The notes: generated by a model not told the origin, from the sequence alone. Positions 16,070 to 26,560 are shown, counted from the first letter of the stretch. The stretch: 64,000 bases of DNA from Verrucomicrobium spinosum DSM 4136 = JCM 18804 (GCF_000172155.1 NZ_ABIZ01000001.1:7659105-7723104); one strand, 5' to 3'. Translations and numbers: made by a program.

Positions 16070-17365
16070 ATGTCCGACTCTCCATCTTCGCTTTCCTCCA
16101 AGTTGTTTGCCATGGCGAAGCAATACATCCCCGGCGGGGTCAACTCCCCGGTCCGCGCCTTTCGCAACGTGGGCGGCGAGCCTTTCTTCGCCCAGCGGGC
16201 CAAGGGCTGCCGGGTGTGGGATGTGGACGGCAAGGACCGGATTGACTACGTGGGCACCTGGGGTCCGGCCATTTTGGGCCACGCCCCCCAGTGCGTCATC
16301 GAGGCGGTGCACAACGCCGCCAAGGACGGGGTCAGCTTCGGCATCCCAAATGCCTACGAGGTGGAGATGGCCAAGCTCATCGTGGACTGGGTGCCCAGCG
16401 TCGAGAAGGTTCGCATGACCAACAGCGGCACAGAGGCCACCATGTCGTGCATTCGTCTCGCCCGGGGTTACACGAAGCGCGACCGGATCGTGAAGTTTGA
16501 CGGTTGCTATCACGGCCATGTGGATTCCCTGCTGGTCGCGGCTGGCAGTGGTGCCCTCACCCACGGCCACCCGGACAGCGCCGGCGTGCCCAAGAGCTTC
16601 GCGGAGCTGACCACCGTGCTGCCGTACAACGACGTCGCCGCCCTCGAGGAGTGCTTTGACAAGTACGGCCACGAGATCGCCGCCCTCATCGTGGAGAGCT
16701 ACCCTGCCAACGCCGGGCTCATTCTTCCGCAACCGGGTTTCCTGCAAAAGATGCGCGAGGTCACGGAGAAGCACGGCGCGCTGCTGATCCTGGATGAAGT
16801 GATGACCGGCTTCCGTGTCGCCCGCGGCGGGGTTCAAGAAAAAGAAGGGCTCAAGCCAGATCTCACCGCCCTGGGCAAGGTGATCGGCGGCGGCCTCCCC
16901 GTCGGTGCTTTTGGCGGTCGCGCCGAGATCATGGACTACCTTGCTCCCGATGGTCCCGTGTACCAGGCTGGCACCCTGTCTGGCAACCCCCTGGCCATGG
17001 CCGCCGGTCTGGCCCAGTTGCAGGAAATGGAGAAACAGAAGGGCTGGGACCGTCTGGAAGACCTCGGCCAGATCATGGAAACCGCGGTGCTCGATGTACT
17101 GAAGAAGACCGGCCGCAACTACCAGTGGTATCGCACCGGCAGCATGTTCTGCCTCTTCTTCACGGAGAAGCCCGTGCTCAATCTCACGGACGCCAAGACG
17201 AGCGACCTCGCATCCTTCAGGAAGTTCTTCCACTACTGTCTGGACCACGGCGTGTACTTCGCGCCTTCGCAGTTCGAAACCGGCTTCATCAGCATGGCCC
17301 ACGGCCCTGATGATCTGGCTCGCACCGCCGAGGTGGTGCAGAAAGCGTTGCTGTCATTGGATTAA
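16070..17365 (+). CDS. hemL: Glutamate-1-semialdehyde 2,1-aminomutase
   Basis: This PLP enzyme converts glutamate-1-semialdehyde to 5-aminolevulinate in the C5 pathway of haem synthesis. The 431-residue sequence has the family start ([29 protein letters not shown]), the phosphate/substrate segment [20 protein letters not shown], the pyridine-contacting Asp242 in [11 protein letters not shown] and the Schiff-base Lys270 in [17 protein letters not shown]. The ATG at 16070 gives the canonical length; an upstream extension to 15848 reads through repeat DNA. It is followed by a 253-bp inverted-repeat element. Confidence 0.97.
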   Translation: MSDSPSSLSSKLFAMAKQYIPGGVNSPVRAFRNVGGEPFFAQRAKGCRVWDVDGKDRIDYVGTWGPAILGHAPQCVIEAVHNAAKDGVSFGIPNAYEVEMAKLIVDWVPSVEKVRMTNSGTEATMSCIRLARGYTKRDRIVKFDGCYHGHVDSLLVAAGSGALTHGHPDSAGVPKSFAELTTVLPYNDVAALEECFDKYGHEIAALIVESYPANAGLILPQPGFLQKMREVTEKHGALLILDEVMTGFRVARGGVQEKEGLKPDLTALGKVIGGGLPVGAFGGRAEIMDYLAPDGPVYQAGTLSGNPLAMAAGLAQLQEMEKQKGWDRLEDLGQIMETAVLDVLKKTGRNYQWYRTGSMFCLFFTEKPVLNLTDAKTSDLASFRKFFHYCLDHGVYFAPSQFETGFISMAHGPDDLARTAEVVQKALLSLD

Positions 17366-17393
17366 GTGGGAGGTGGTGAACGATCCGCCAAGT

Positions 17394-17646
17394 ATTCGAA
17401 CCCGGAGGGTTCACCATGAATAGCCATGTGGTGGAGCGTGCGTAGCGAGTGCAACCCATGGAAAACGTGGAGCGGAAACTCTTCCGCGGAGCGGTCGGCC
17501 ATCACGACGGTCATACATCCCAAGCAGACACTACCCGCCCAAGGCCTACCGCTCCGCGGTAGCACGGCGTTGACACTTTCCACGGGTTTGACTCGCTAAA
17601 CTCGCCTAACCCGTGGCTATTCATGGTGGACCCTCCGGGTTCGGAA
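17394..17646. repeat. 253-bp inverted-repeat element with internal hairpins
   Basis: The ends (17394-17428 and 17612-17646) are inverted copies of about 34 bases with few mismatches, sharing AACCCGGAGGGT and CACCATGAATAGCCA. Inside are two stem-loops: 17424-17461, and 17580-17616 (stem CCACGGGTT/AACCCGTGG, loop beginning TGACTCGCT). The second loop resembles those in the elements at 2950 and 30494. No protein of credible size is encoded. It looks like a REP- or MITE-like mobile repeat. Confidence 0.78.
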
Positions 17647-17874
17647 TCCCCCCAAACACCACGCATTTAGAGAGATGTCACCCCTGCGAACCGCATTGGC
17701 CTCAAGTTCCCACGAGAGAGGCTCCTAACACAGAAGCCCTGTCGCCGTGTAGACGCTCCGCCGCCGGAGGTCTCTACCAGACATCTGCCTACCAGTTTTC
17801 AGCAAACGCACCCCGCAGGCGTTTGCAAAAAAGAAGGGCGCTCGCATAATCGCAGTGTCTTCCTCCCCCACCCG
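17647..17874. other. recN upstream region with hairpin
   Basis: GCAAACGC (17802-17809) and GCGTTTGC (17819-17826) form a stem with a 9-base loop, followed by an A-run, about 50 bases before recN. The A-run makes it unlikely to be a plus-strand terminator. It could be a leader structure; no other feature was seen. Confidence 0.4.
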
Positions 17875-19536
17875 ATGCTCTCCCTCCTCAAGATCCAAAA
17901 TCTCGCCCTCGTAGAAGACCTCGCGTGGGAGCTTGGTCCAGGTCTCGTGGGCGTCACCGGCGAGACAGGAGCTGGCAAGTCCATCATCGTGGGCGCGCTC
18001 AAGCTGATCCTGGGTGAGCGTGCCGACAAGGGGCTCATCCGCACTGGCACGGAGTCCTGCAGTGTAGAGGCGGTGTTTGATCTGAAGAAGACCGACACCG
18101 TGGACAGCATTCTGACGGCATCGGGACTCGATCCGCTGGACGGGGAGTCCCTCATCATCCGACGGGTCATCGGAGCCAGCACCAACAAGCAGTTCGTGAA
18201 TGGTTCGCCCGTCACGTCCGCCATGCTCAAGGAGCTGGGGGCCTACCTGGTGGACCTGCATGGACCTCACGACCACCAGTCACTCAATTCACGGGAACGC
18301 CAGCTTGAGATGCTGGACGGGTATGCGGGACTTGATGACGCCAGCGAGGCGTATCGTGCCGCGCATCAAATCTGGCGGAAGGCCGTGGGCGAGTACGAAG
18401 AACTCGCCACCAGTGAACGAGCCTCCGAGCAGGAGATGGACATGCTCCGCTTCCAGATCAACGATATTGACGCGGCGGGCCTGCGCGAAGGCGAAGAGGA
18501 ACAGATCGAATCCCGCCACCGCATCGCCGCGAACGGTTCCCGCCTCGTGGAACTGTGCGGACAGGTGGAAGAACGCCTGGGCGAAGGAGAAGGAGGTGTG
18601 CTGGCAGGCATGCGCGATGTCTCCCGCCTCCTCCATGATCTTGAGAAGCTTGACCCCAAGCTGGCGGAATCCTTTCAGGGCTTCCAGTCGGCCTACATTG
18701 AGCTGCAGGATCTGGAGGGCAGCGTCCGCGACTATGCGGAGGAGATCGAAATCCAGCCCGAGGAACTTGAGCGGCTGGAGGAGCGCATTCACATCATCCA
18801 GCTCCTCAAGCGCAAGTACGGGAGCTCCATCACCGCGATCCTGAAGTTCAAGGAAGAGGCAGAGGAGAAACTGGGCCGGATGGAAAACCGCGGCGAAGCT
18901 CTTGAAAAGCTGGACCAGGCGGTCAAAGCCTCCCGCAAGGAGGTGGACAAGCTGGGGCACGACCTCTCCGCCCAGCGCAAGCTGGCCGCTCCACGCCTGG
19001 CCAAGGACATCGCCGTCCACCTGGCGGATCTTGGGTTCAAGCGGGCCGTGTTCGAAGTGTCCCTGACGCTCCGTCCCGAGCCTGCCCGCGACGGTTTGGA
19101 AGAGGTGGATTTCCTCTTCGCCCCCAACCCGGGCGAACCGCTCAAACCTCTGCGCCTCACCGCCTCCAGCGGGGAAATGTCCCGTGTGCTGCTGGCGGTG
19201 AAGAGCGCCCTGGCGCGGGAGGACTCCATCCCGCTCATGGTCTTTGATGAAATTGACGCCAACGTGGGCGGCAACATTGCCGAGGCCGTGGGCCGCAAGA
19301 TGGCCGCCCTCTCCGGGCAGCATCAGGTCATCGCGATCACCCACATGCCCCAGCTCGCCTCCCTGGCGCAGAGCCATTTTGTGGTGACCAAGGAGTTCGA
19401 CGAGCACCGCACCCGCTCCACCCTGCGGGAGGTGGCTGGCCCGGCCCGGGTGGAGGAGCTGGCCCGCATGCTGGGCGGCAAGGCCGAGAGCGCCCGCATC
19501 CACGCCGAGAGTTTGCTGGCCGGAGCGGCAAAGTAA
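17875..19536 (+). CDS. recN: DNA repair protein RecN
   Basis: This SMC-like ATPase acts in double-strand break repair. The 553-residue sequence has Walker A GVTGETGAGKSIIVGALKLILG (about residues 26-47), a family stretch VDLHGPHDHQSL, a long central coiled coil (about 180-390) and the C-terminal ATPase half with the signature RLTASSGEMSRVLLAVKSAL, Walker B LMVFDEIDANVGG and AITHMPQLASLA. Length is normal. The ATG at 17875 starts the family N-terminus MLSLLKIQNLALVEDL. It is followed 97 bases later by the giant TPR gene, which may or may not share its transcript. Confidence 0.96.
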   Translation: MLSLLKIQNLALVEDLAWELGPGLVGVTGETGAGKSIIVGALKLILGERADKGLIRTGTESCSVEAVFDLKKTDTVDSILTASGLDPLDGESLIIRRVIGASTNKQFVNGSPVTSAMLKELGAYLVDLHGPHDHQSLNSRERQLEMLDGYAGLDDASEAYRAAHQIWRKAVGEYEELATSERASEQEMDMLRFQINDIDAAGLREGEEEQIESRHRIAANGSRLVELCGQVEERLGEGEGGVLAGMRDVSRLLHDLEKLDPKLAESFQGFQSAYIELQDLEGSVRDYAEEIEIQPEELERLEERIHIIQLLKRKYGSSITAILKFKEEAEEKLGRMENRGEALEKLDQAVKASRKEVDKLGHDLSAQRKLAAPRLAKDIAVHLADLGFKRAVFEVSLTLRPEPARDGLEEVDFLFAPNPGEPLKPLRLTASSGEMSRVLLAVKSALAREDSIPLMVFDEIDANVGGNIAEAVGRKMAALSGQHQVIAITHMPQLASLAQSHFVVTKEFDEHRTRSTLREVAGPARVEELARMLGGKAESARIHAESLLAGAAK

Positions 19537-19633
19537 TTGCTGCTTTGAACGCCAGTCCGTGTTGTACTGGCCAAGCCAGATGCCTGAGAATCCGGTGGTG
19601 CACGCCCCGGATGCGGGCCGTATCCTATCATTC

Positions 19634-22600
19634 ATGACCATGTTTGCCGCGCCTCTCGGAAAACGGAATGCCCGCTCGCAGGATGGATCTCCCCCGGGTG
19701 GGACCCAGGCTCGAGCACTTCCCAGCGCTCGCAAGGGCACGGCAGGCGGATGGATCGCCGCTCTCACCTGCGCAGCAGGCCTTTCATTGTCCCCGGCGGC
19801 AGACACCGCCACGGCTGCACCCTGGTCTGAGAAGGACTCCCGTCTGGCGAGCGAGTACCTGAATCTCCTGGTGGAACAGCCGGAGTACGGCCGGGTGCTG
19901 GACCTGCTTTGGGATCTCTATCGCAAGCACGACTCCACCAGTTTTCTGCTGGAAAACATCGCCACCCAGGCCAAGGCCCAGCCCCACCCTCACATCACGC
20001 TGGTCCACGCCCACCTGCTGCGCAAGGCAGGTCACAATGCAGAGGCTGCCGCCTTGTACGACGAGGTGCTCAAGAAAGAGCCCAAGAATCCGCTCGTCCT
20101 CCGTGCCCGGGCCGATCTGGCGACCGAGGCGGGCGACTCCCAAATTGCCCTGGACCTCATTCAGCGCCTCACCACCCTCTTCCCGGAGAACGACGTCCAA
20201 CGCATCCCCTTGTTCCTGGAACAGGGACGCCTGGCTCTGGCACTGAACAAACCCGAAGAGGCGGCCAAAGTCTGGGAACAAGCGACCCAACTGCAGCCGG
20301 AGAACACGACCCTCGTGCGGGAGGTGGCACAACGTCTGCTGGGCACTGGATTCCTGGAAAGGGCGCTCGCTCTCTATCAACAACTGGCCCAGACCACGGA
20401 CCCTGAGAAGCGCCTGGATGCCCTCCAGGATCTGGCGCGAATCGAAGAACAAGCCGACCATTTTGAACCAGCCGCGGAGGCCCTGCGCAAGGGGCTGGCC
20501 GTGCTCCACTTCAAAGACTGGCGCTACGCCCAGTTCTTTGTGCGCCTCGTCAGGCTGCATGAGCGCTTTGGCCATCTGGACCTGCTCAAGGCGACCCTCG
20601 CAAAGGAAGCCGCAGTCCGCCCCGCCCAGGAAAAAGCCCTGGCGGACATGGCCCGCTTTTCCGACCTGACGGTGGATTCCGATGAGCACCTCCGCTGGCT
20701 GCGGGAGCTTGTTTCCTCCTTCCCAGACGCCACCGACTACCGCTGGCAGCTGGTGACCGCGCTGCTGGATCATGACCAGTGGCAGGAGGCGGGACAACTG
20801 GTGGATGCGCGGTTGAAAAACGACGGCACAGATCTTCCCGCCCTGGTCCAGTTGCGTTGCCTGGCGCACCTCCGGGCGGGCGAGCCAGAGATGGCCGTGG
20901 CCCGGCTGCGTCAGGTGCTGGACACCCAGGGCAGCACCCTGGAGGTGGAGCAGCAGGTCCTCGCGTTCGCACGGGAGAAGGCACTGGATGAGATCGTCGA
21001 GCGCATCCTCCGCGCCCGCATGGCCCGGGATCCGGACAAGGCGGAGGTCGTCTTCGAGCTGGCCTCCTATCTGGTAAAACGCCAGCGGCTGGAAGACGCC
21101 CGCAAGGTGCTCAACGAATACGCGGCGACACCCGGCCTCCGCAATGAGGAGGCCCAGCGCCGTCTTCAAGACGTAGCCGCTTTCCTCATCACCTCCCAAC
21201 AATCCGATGCGGCAGAAGAAGCCGCCCGCAGCGCCGTGAAAAAAGGCGGCGACCGTGGAGCGCTCGTCCAGCTCGCCGATGTTCTCTCCCAGAAAGGAGA
21301 CCACGCTGCGGCCCTGCCCCTCCTGGAAAAGGCCTGGACCCTGAGCGACTCCATCGACAAGCGGACGGATGTGGATGAGATGATGCTTTCCATCCTCTCC
21401 GGCGAACAGGCTCAGGAAACTTCCTCCGCCGCCGAGCCCACGGGCGAGTTCAAGATGCCCTCCATCTTCACGGGAGAGGGGTTTGGCTCCGAGGCCCCGC
21501 CCGTCCAGCCACAGAAGGGCATCCCCGAGCCGGTGGCGGAATTCGCCGCCGGGCTGGTGCTCCGCCTGGGTGCCATGCGCCAGACCGCTATGCAGGGTGT
21601 CACCCTCCTGCCTGTGCAGTGGGCCCGGGACTGGGTGGGCCCCCTCGCCGGACTGCTGCCAAAACCTGACGGCGGGGTCCAGCCGGAACTGCTCCACCGC
21701 ATCGCCTGGTGGTGCCTCCGGGCCGATCAGTACGACATGGCCTACGCCGTCCTCGCGAGGCTGCACTTCGACGCCCACGGCCGCTGGCAGCCGGCCCCGG
21801 TGGAGACGGAAAAGTTGCTCCTCGAACTGGCCCGGGCGGACCAGAACATCCTTCTGGCCCTGCGGCAGCTTCGTCTGCTGGCGGACATTGATCCAGACAA
21901 CCGGTTCAGCCACCTGCTCCGTCTGGCGGAGATGGAGGGCAAACGCGAGAACCAACGCGGGCTGGATGTGGCCATCCACATCATGGAGGACCTGCTGCGC
22001 ACCGATCCCTTGAACGAGTCCATCATCTCCATGCTGGCCCCGCTGTATCTCGAGGACGGCCGCCGCGAAGAAGCCACCGCCATCTGGGAAAAAGCCGCCC
22101 GGGAGGCCAGAGGCACCGCAGCCGGGCCGCTTCTGGAGCGCTACGCCGAGGTGCTGGTGTCCCAGCGCAAGTTCAAGGAATTTACCGATGTGCAGATGCG
22201 TCTGCTGGAGAATGAGGCCGACGTGAAGCGCCGGCGGGAGATCTTCCTGCGGGCGGTGGAGCGCCTCATGTGGGCGGACATTGTGCAGGGCACCCTGCCC
22301 GATGACCAGGTGCAACTCCGTCTGAAGCTGCTGCTCTCCGCGCTGGAGGAGCGTTCCCGCCGCGCCCCGTTCGACGGCTTCTGGCATGAGGCACTGGCGA
22401 CCGTGTATGAGCGCCAGGGCGATGCCACCCGGGCGTTCGAGGAAATGAAGCACGCCTACTACACCGCACCGGAGACGCCCTTCTCCCTGGAACAGCTGCG
22501 GGCGGCGGCGATGCGGGTGGGTGACATCAAGAGCGCCATCTATTTCCAAAAACAGATTGCCGCCGCAGCCTCGGCCAAGTCCGGTGCGGAGGAGTGGCGC

Positions 22601-25600
22601 GAGCTGGTGGAGCTCCTGGAGCAGGACTTCCGCATGGTGGAGGCAGACCAGGCCCGCCGTCGTCTGGAGGCCAAGTTCTCCCAGGACTCAGCCGCGCTCG
22701 AAGAACTGGCCCGCTACTACGTGGAGACCGGCCAGGAAGAGGCCGCCCGCCGCGTGCAGGAGCAGGTGGCCCGTGTCCGGTCCTGGGATGTGAAGAACCT
22801 GCTGCGTCTGGCCCTGCAGCAGAAGCAACTGGGGGACACCAAGGCCGCCCAGCGCACGCTGCGACAGGTGCTGGGCGCCGCCCCGCCCCCGGAACCGAAG
22901 AAGACCGACAACGTGGCGGTGGAGCGCCTGCCCTGGCCGCTCATGGATGGCCGCAAGGGATCCGCAGCTGCTCCCACCACCCTGCTCAGCGCCCTGGACA
23001 ACGTCCCGGGCCTGGAACAGTCGGAACGCGACCGCATCCGTCAGTTCTTGACCATGCCCCGCAGTGAGTTTTCCGAGGTGCCCGATGATGTGAGCGCCAT
23101 CCGGCTGCGGGCCGTGGAAGAGCTGGCCCGCATGCAGGCAGGAAAGACGGGCTGGGCTCATCTGGCCCCGGGTGCCGTGCTCTCGGAAATGGAAAAGGCC
23201 TGGGCCCTGTTTTACATGGGCGACGGCCCCGGTTTCCGTGCCGTGCTTGCGCAGAAGTCCAGCAAATCGGACTCACTTGAACTACGCTTCCTCAAGGTCT
23301 GGATGGGACTGCGCTCCCACGGCATGGCCGATATGCTGGCTTGGGCCCGGCAGCGGGGCGTCGGGGAAGCGGCAATGCAGCAACGCAAGGGACTGCTTCA
23401 GGCAGCCACTCATCTCCTGGCGGAAGATGAAATGTTTGAGTTCACCCCAGGCGATCTCATTGCGCTCGGGAAATCGGGGCTGCTGAGCAATATCGAACTG
23501 ATCGACATCGCCCGAAAACTGGAGAGCCGGCAGAAGTATCCCCTCTCGATTGAACTGCGTCTGCTCGCGCTGGAACGGGACCCCACCCCACAACCGGTGG
23601 ACGTCCTTTTCATCGCCAATCTGGCGGAAGTGATGGGCAGAACCGCCGAGCAAAAGCAGTACCTGCAAATGGCGTGGAGCATGCCGGTCAAGGCCGGCCC
23701 CCCGCAAGCATTTGACCCCTTCCTCTATAGCTTTGTCAGACTGTTGCGCCTGTGCGAGACTCCGGTTGAGCGGGAGCGGCTGATCCGCCAGAGCTGGGCG
23801 AGGCTCCAGGCCCTGCCCCCCTCTGGTCAGGGGACGCTGCGGGAGACCATCGTGCTCGGCACCGTGGGTGCGGAGCAGGCAGCAGCGGCAGAGATGGCAG
23901 CCTATTTCAGCAATGGGTTCCTGGCAGCCCAGGCCTTTGTGGAGCCCATGCTGGGCGGCAGGCTGCCCCCCGGTGCCCAAGCACCCGGCCCAAGAATCGA
24001 TGAAACCACCCATCTCCGGCACTACTGGGACGACCTGAGGGAATGGGGAGATCTCATTCGTCAGGAAGGTCTGGCAGGCCCGCTCGTGCAGGTGGAGCGC
24101 ACTCTGGACCAGCGTTTGGGCGGGGTGCCGCTCGGGCCGAAGTCGAACTACGAGTTCGGCGTCTGGCGCAATCTCGCCCTCACGCGGCGGATGAGGCCGG
24201 TCAGTTACCCGGAGCGGGTGCGCATGCTCAAGGAGTTTCTCGAGGCGGATGACCAGGTGGACACCCTGCTGGAGTTGGGCCCCTTCCTGGAATCCCAAGG
24301 GTACGCGAGAGAATGCATGGAGGTGTATCGCCGCCTGCCAGCGCGCGCGCCCTCCAATGTGGAATACTGCGAGCAGTACCTGCGCGTGGCGGAGAACTCC
24401 TGGGAATGCGAGGCCGCCATCCCCTTCATCGAGAGGCTGTTTGTCGCGGAACCCCAGTTCAAACCGCAAAACCTTGCCGAAGGGCTGCTGGAAGAGAAGC
24501 ACGCCCGGTTCCTGGCTCGTCTGCACGATGTGACCCGCCTGCGGATGCTCTCCTTCCGCGGCACGGCCAGCGTCAAACCCATGCTGGGCCGGGTGCCAGA
24601 TGAAGTGCCCTACCTGCGGGAGCTCGCCCAGTTGCTGGAGCGGCTCAATGACAAGCCCGGAGCCCTGGCCGCCTGGGAACAGCTTTACAGTCTCTGGCCG
24701 CAGGACATGGACGGCGCGCTCCATGCCGCCACCATCCTGGCCGAACAGGGCAACAAAACCCGTGCGCTGGAGTTGCTGCGCAAGGTGGACTACACCAACC
24801 TCTGGAATGACCCCATCCGGGAATCTCTGCTCCTGCGGGTGAAACTGGCCGCATCCACCGGACTTTGGGATGAGGTCCGCCTCATGATGAACGTGGTCAC
24901 TGGCACCGCAGGAGGCAAGAACGGCACGGTGCCGCACACCCCCAGCGTGATCGCCATCAGCAAGGTCCTCGTGGACCACGACCGCCGGAGTGAGGCCCAG
25001 AGCCTCCTTCTCCGGGCGGAGCGGGCTTCCAAGGACACGCTTGACCGTTTTCGCCTGCGTTTGACCCAACTGAAGCTGGCCGCAGAGGATCCCACCTGGT
25101 CCCCCTCTCGCGATGTCGCCCGAATCCACAGCCTTTTGCTTCTGGAGCCTCTGGAGCCCGAATCCATGAGCGAGTTTGCCGCTTTTCTCACCAAGGAAGC
25201 CGCCGGCTCACGCGCCGCCGCCTGGGTGGAGGTGCTCAAGGGGTGCCCTGCACAGGGCACGACCCCGGCGGTGGCCTTCTGCAGCCTCGCTCCCCTGCTC
25301 TCCGAGGCAGACGTGCTGCCAAGACTGGTGCGCCCCTGGCAGCAGGCCTCCTCGAAGACGGCCATGATCCAGCGACTGGCGGTCCAGACCCTCCTGGCTC
25401 AAAACCGGCCCCAGTGGGCCCGACAGGTCGCTCTCACGGGCGAGGGTCGCGCTTTGGCCGACTCACCCGTGATGGTAGAGGTGTTTGCGGCTCTCAAGGA
25501 TGAGCACAGCCTGAAGGAGCTCTTTGCCCGTGTGGTGCGCATGTCGTTCCCGGGAGGAAGTGACACCCAACCCTTTGCCGAGACCTTTGCCAAGACAGGT

Positions 25601-25918
25601 CACACACGCCTGGCGGATGAGTTCTACGGACTGGCCCTCGACCGCCTGCGTGCCAAAGGGGAGTCCCTGCCCAAGCTGGTGCAGAGCTACGCGCAGTTCC
25701 TCATCGGGCAGCACCGGTACGAAGAGGCTGAATCGGTGCTCTTGATTGAACATCAAGGCATGACTGAGGGTCTGCCCGCTCTCCTCCTGGCACTGTATCG
25801 GGGCTGGAACAAGCTTGACCGCCTTCCTCAAGAGCTGGCAAAATTCCACCTCCCCGACGGGATCATCAGTGAAGTGCTCTTCCTCCGGCAGAGCCAGCCC
25901 CCCCTTCCCCCTACATGA
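19634..25918 (+). CDS. Giant secreted tetratricopeptide-repeat protein
   Basis: This 2,094-residue protein has an N-terminal export signal (basic start, then WIAALTCAAGLSLSPAADTATAA near residues 36-60). It then consists of helical TPR-like repeats across its whole length, for example AEAAALYDEVLKKEPKNPLVLRARADLATEAGD, PEEAAKVWEQATQLQPENTTLVREVAQ and GRREEATAIWEKAAREA. No catalytic domain was seen. Such proteins are usually protein-binding scaffolds in the periplasm or envelope. The frame opens with a GTG at 19559; the ATG at 19634 is preferred because the signal peptide then lies near the start. Its stop overlaps the start of the next lipoprotein gene (ATGA), so the two are translationally coupled and may work together. 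Function is unknown. Confidence 0.85.
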   Translation: MTMFAAPLGKRNARSQDGSPPGGTQARALPSARKGTAGGWIAALTCAAGLSLSPAADTATAAPWSEKDSRLASEYLNLLVEQPEYGRVLDLLWDLYRKHDSTSFLLENIATQAKAQPHPHITLVHAHLLRKAGHNAEAAALYDEVLKKEPKNPLVLRARADLATEAGDSQIALDLIQRLTTLFPENDVQRIPLFLEQGRLALALNKPEEAAKVWEQATQLQPENTTLVREVAQRLLGTGFLERALALYQQLAQTTDPEKRLDALQDLARIEEQADHFEPAAEALRKGLAVLHFKDWRYAQFFVRLVRLHERFGHLDLLKATLAKEAAVRPAQEKALADMARFSDLTVDSDEHLRWLRELVSSFPDATDYRWQLVTALLDHDQWQEAGQLVDARLKNDGTDLPALVQLRCLAHLRAGEPEMAVARLRQVLDTQGSTLEVEQQVLAFAREKALDEIVERILRARMARDPDKAEVVFELASYLVKRQRLEDARKVLNEYAATPGLRNEEAQRRLQDVAAFLITSQQSDAAEEAARSAVKKGGDRGALVQLADVLSQKGDHAAALPLLEKAWTLSDSIDKRTDVDEMMLSILSGEQAQETSSAAEPTGEFKMPSIFTGEGFGSEAPPVQPQKGIPEPVAEFAAGLVLRLGAMRQTAMQGVTLLPVQWARDWVGPLAGLLPKPDGGVQPELLHRIAWWCLRADQYDMAYAVLARLHFDAHGRWQPAPVETEKLLLELARADQNILLALRQLRLLADIDPDNRFSHLLRLAEMEGKRENQRGLDVAIHIMEDLLRTDPLNESIISMLAPLYLEDGRREEATAIWEKAAREARGTAAGPLLERYAEVLVSQRKFKEFTDVQMRLLENEADVKRRREIFLRAVERLMWADIVQGTLPDDQVQLRLKLLLSALEERSRRAPFDGFWHEALATVYERQGDATRAFEEMKHAYYTAPETPFSLEQLRAAAMRVGDIKSAIYFQKQIAAAASAKSGAEEWRELVELLEQDFRMVEADQARRRLEAKFSQDSAALEELARYYVETGQEEAARRVQEQVARVRSWDVKNLLRLALQQKQLGDTKAAQRTLRQVLGAAPPPEPKKTDNVAVERLPWPLMDGRKGSAAAPTTLLSALDNVPGLEQSERDRIRQFLTMPRSEFSEVPDDVSAIRLRAVEELARMQAGKTGWAHLAPGAVLSEMEKAWALFYMGDGPGFRAVLAQKSSKSDSLELRFLKVWMGLRSHGMADMLAWARQRGVGEAAMQQRKGLLQAATHLLAEDEMFEFTPGDLIALGKSGLLSNIELIDIARKLESRQKYPLSIELRLLALERDPTPQPVDVLFIANLAEVMGRTAEQKQYLQMAWSMPVKAGPPQAFDPFLYSFVRLLRLCETPVERERLIRQSWARLQALPPSGQGTLRETIVLGTVGAEQAAAAEMAAYFSNGFLAAQAFVEPMLGGRLPPGAQAPGPRIDETTHLRHYWDDLREWGDLIRQEGLAGPLVQVERTLDQRLGGVPLGPKSNYEFGVWRNLALTRRMRPVSYPERVRMLKEFLEADDQVDTLLELGPFLESQGYARECMEVYRRLPARAPSNVEYCEQYLRVAENSWECEAAIPFIERLFVAEPQFKPQNLAEGLLEEKHARFLARLHDVTRLRMLSFRGTASVKPMLGRVPDEVPYLRELAQLLERLNDKPGALAAWEQLYSLWPQDMDGALHAATILAEQGNKTRALELLRKVDYTNLWNDPIRESLLLRVKLAASTGLWDEVRLMMNVVTGTAGGKNGTVPHTPSVIAISKVLVDHDRRSEAQSLLLRAERASKDTLDRFRLRLTQLKLAAEDPTWSPSRDVARIHSLLLLEPLEPESMSEFAAFLTKEAAGSRAAAWVEVLKGCPAQGTTPAVAFCSLAPLLSEADVLPRLVRPWQQASSKTAMIQRLAVQTLLAQNRPQWARQVALTGEGRALADSPVMVEVFAALKDEHSLKELFARVVRMSFPGGSDTQPFAETFAKTGHTRLADEFYGLALDRLRAKGESLPKLVQSYAQFLIGQHRYEEAESVLLIEHQGMTEGLPALLLALYRGWNKLDRLPQELAKFHLPDGIISEVLFLRQSQPPLPPT

Positions 25919-26493
25919 AGCACCTTCCCCTCGTCCCTCTCTTCAGCACCGTGCTGCTTTGTCTCCTGCCATCTGCCTGCGCCAGCAAAAGCCAGGGATC
26001 CCAGGCAGTCGGAAAGAAGGAGAAAATGGGGCCGACCATGTCGGAACGCATGGGGAAGTGGGACATGGGCAAGCGCAGCAACTTTGAAAAGAGCCTGGGC
26101 ACAGCAGGTGCCAACAAGGACTTCAAGACCTCTAACTTCCACCGCCAAAAGGACTTTAACACCGGTTCTGCCTTCTCAGGGGGCAATGACAAGTTCAATG
26201 CCAAGAGCTTCGGTCAGTCGGACAAGACCACCTATGACCGCAACAAGGTCTTCTCCGGCGCGGACGACAAGAGCAAGCTCGGCAACAGCAGCTACAAGAC
26301 CGGCGAAAGCCGCTTCTCCCGGGAGGAAGTCCGGGACTCCGGAAAGACTTCCTCCCTCGATGACGATGTCTTCCGCACCCACGATAATCGCATGGGCACC
26401 AAAGGACTGGAGAACAGCAAACGCCCGGTCGTGGAAGACCGTGGCCCGGACTACTCGGAGAGCCAGATCCGCTCCCTTCTCAACAAAGGTTGA
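25915..26493 (+). CDS. Predicted lipoprotein, Lys/Asp/Ser-rich
   Basis: This 192-residue protein starts with a lipoprotein-type signal (MKHLPLVPLFSTVLLCLLPSACAS) with the acylated cysteine at residue 22. The rest is highly charged and low in complexity, rich in Lys, Asp, Ser, Asn and Phe. Loosely repeated words (KDFKTSNF, KDFNTGSAF, DKFNAKSF, NKVFSGADD) about 15-20 residues apart suggest a disordered tether. The start codon overlaps the stop of the giant TPR gene by four bases, so it is probably made together with it. No family was recognised; similar proteins occur in related genomes as far as I recall. Confidence 0.78.
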   Translation: MKHLPLVPLFSTVLLCLLPSACASKSQGSQAVGKKEKMGPTMSERMGKWDMGKRSNFEKSLGTAGANKDFKTSNFHRQKDFNTGSAFSGGNDKFNAKSFGQSDKTTYDRNKVFSGADDKSKLGNSSYKTGESRFSREEVRDSGKTSSLDDDVFRTHDNRMGTKGLENSKRPVVEDRGPDYSESQIRSLLNKG

Positions 26494-26560
26494 GAGAGTG
26501 AACAGCAAGTCGTTTGACGCCCGGGGAGCCCCAAAGAATCATGCTCCCTGCCCCCCCTTC

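Noticed and set aside
15926-17302. A 458-residue minus-strand open frame
   Set aside because: It is the antisense of hemL; no family pattern is present.
17634-17650. A GGGTTCGGAATCCC stretch that looks like a tRNA T-arm
   Set aside because: No acceptor, D or anticodon arms can be placed around it; it is part of the 253-bp inverted repeat.
17802-17831. The hairpin before recN as a terminator
   Set aside because: It is followed by A residues on the plus strand, and on the minus strand the T-run comes before, not after, the stem.
19784-25129. Two long minus-strand open frames (19784-22549 and 23282-25129) under the giant TPR gene
   Set aside because: They are antisense to a gene with clear repeats and signal peptide and have no recognisable domains.
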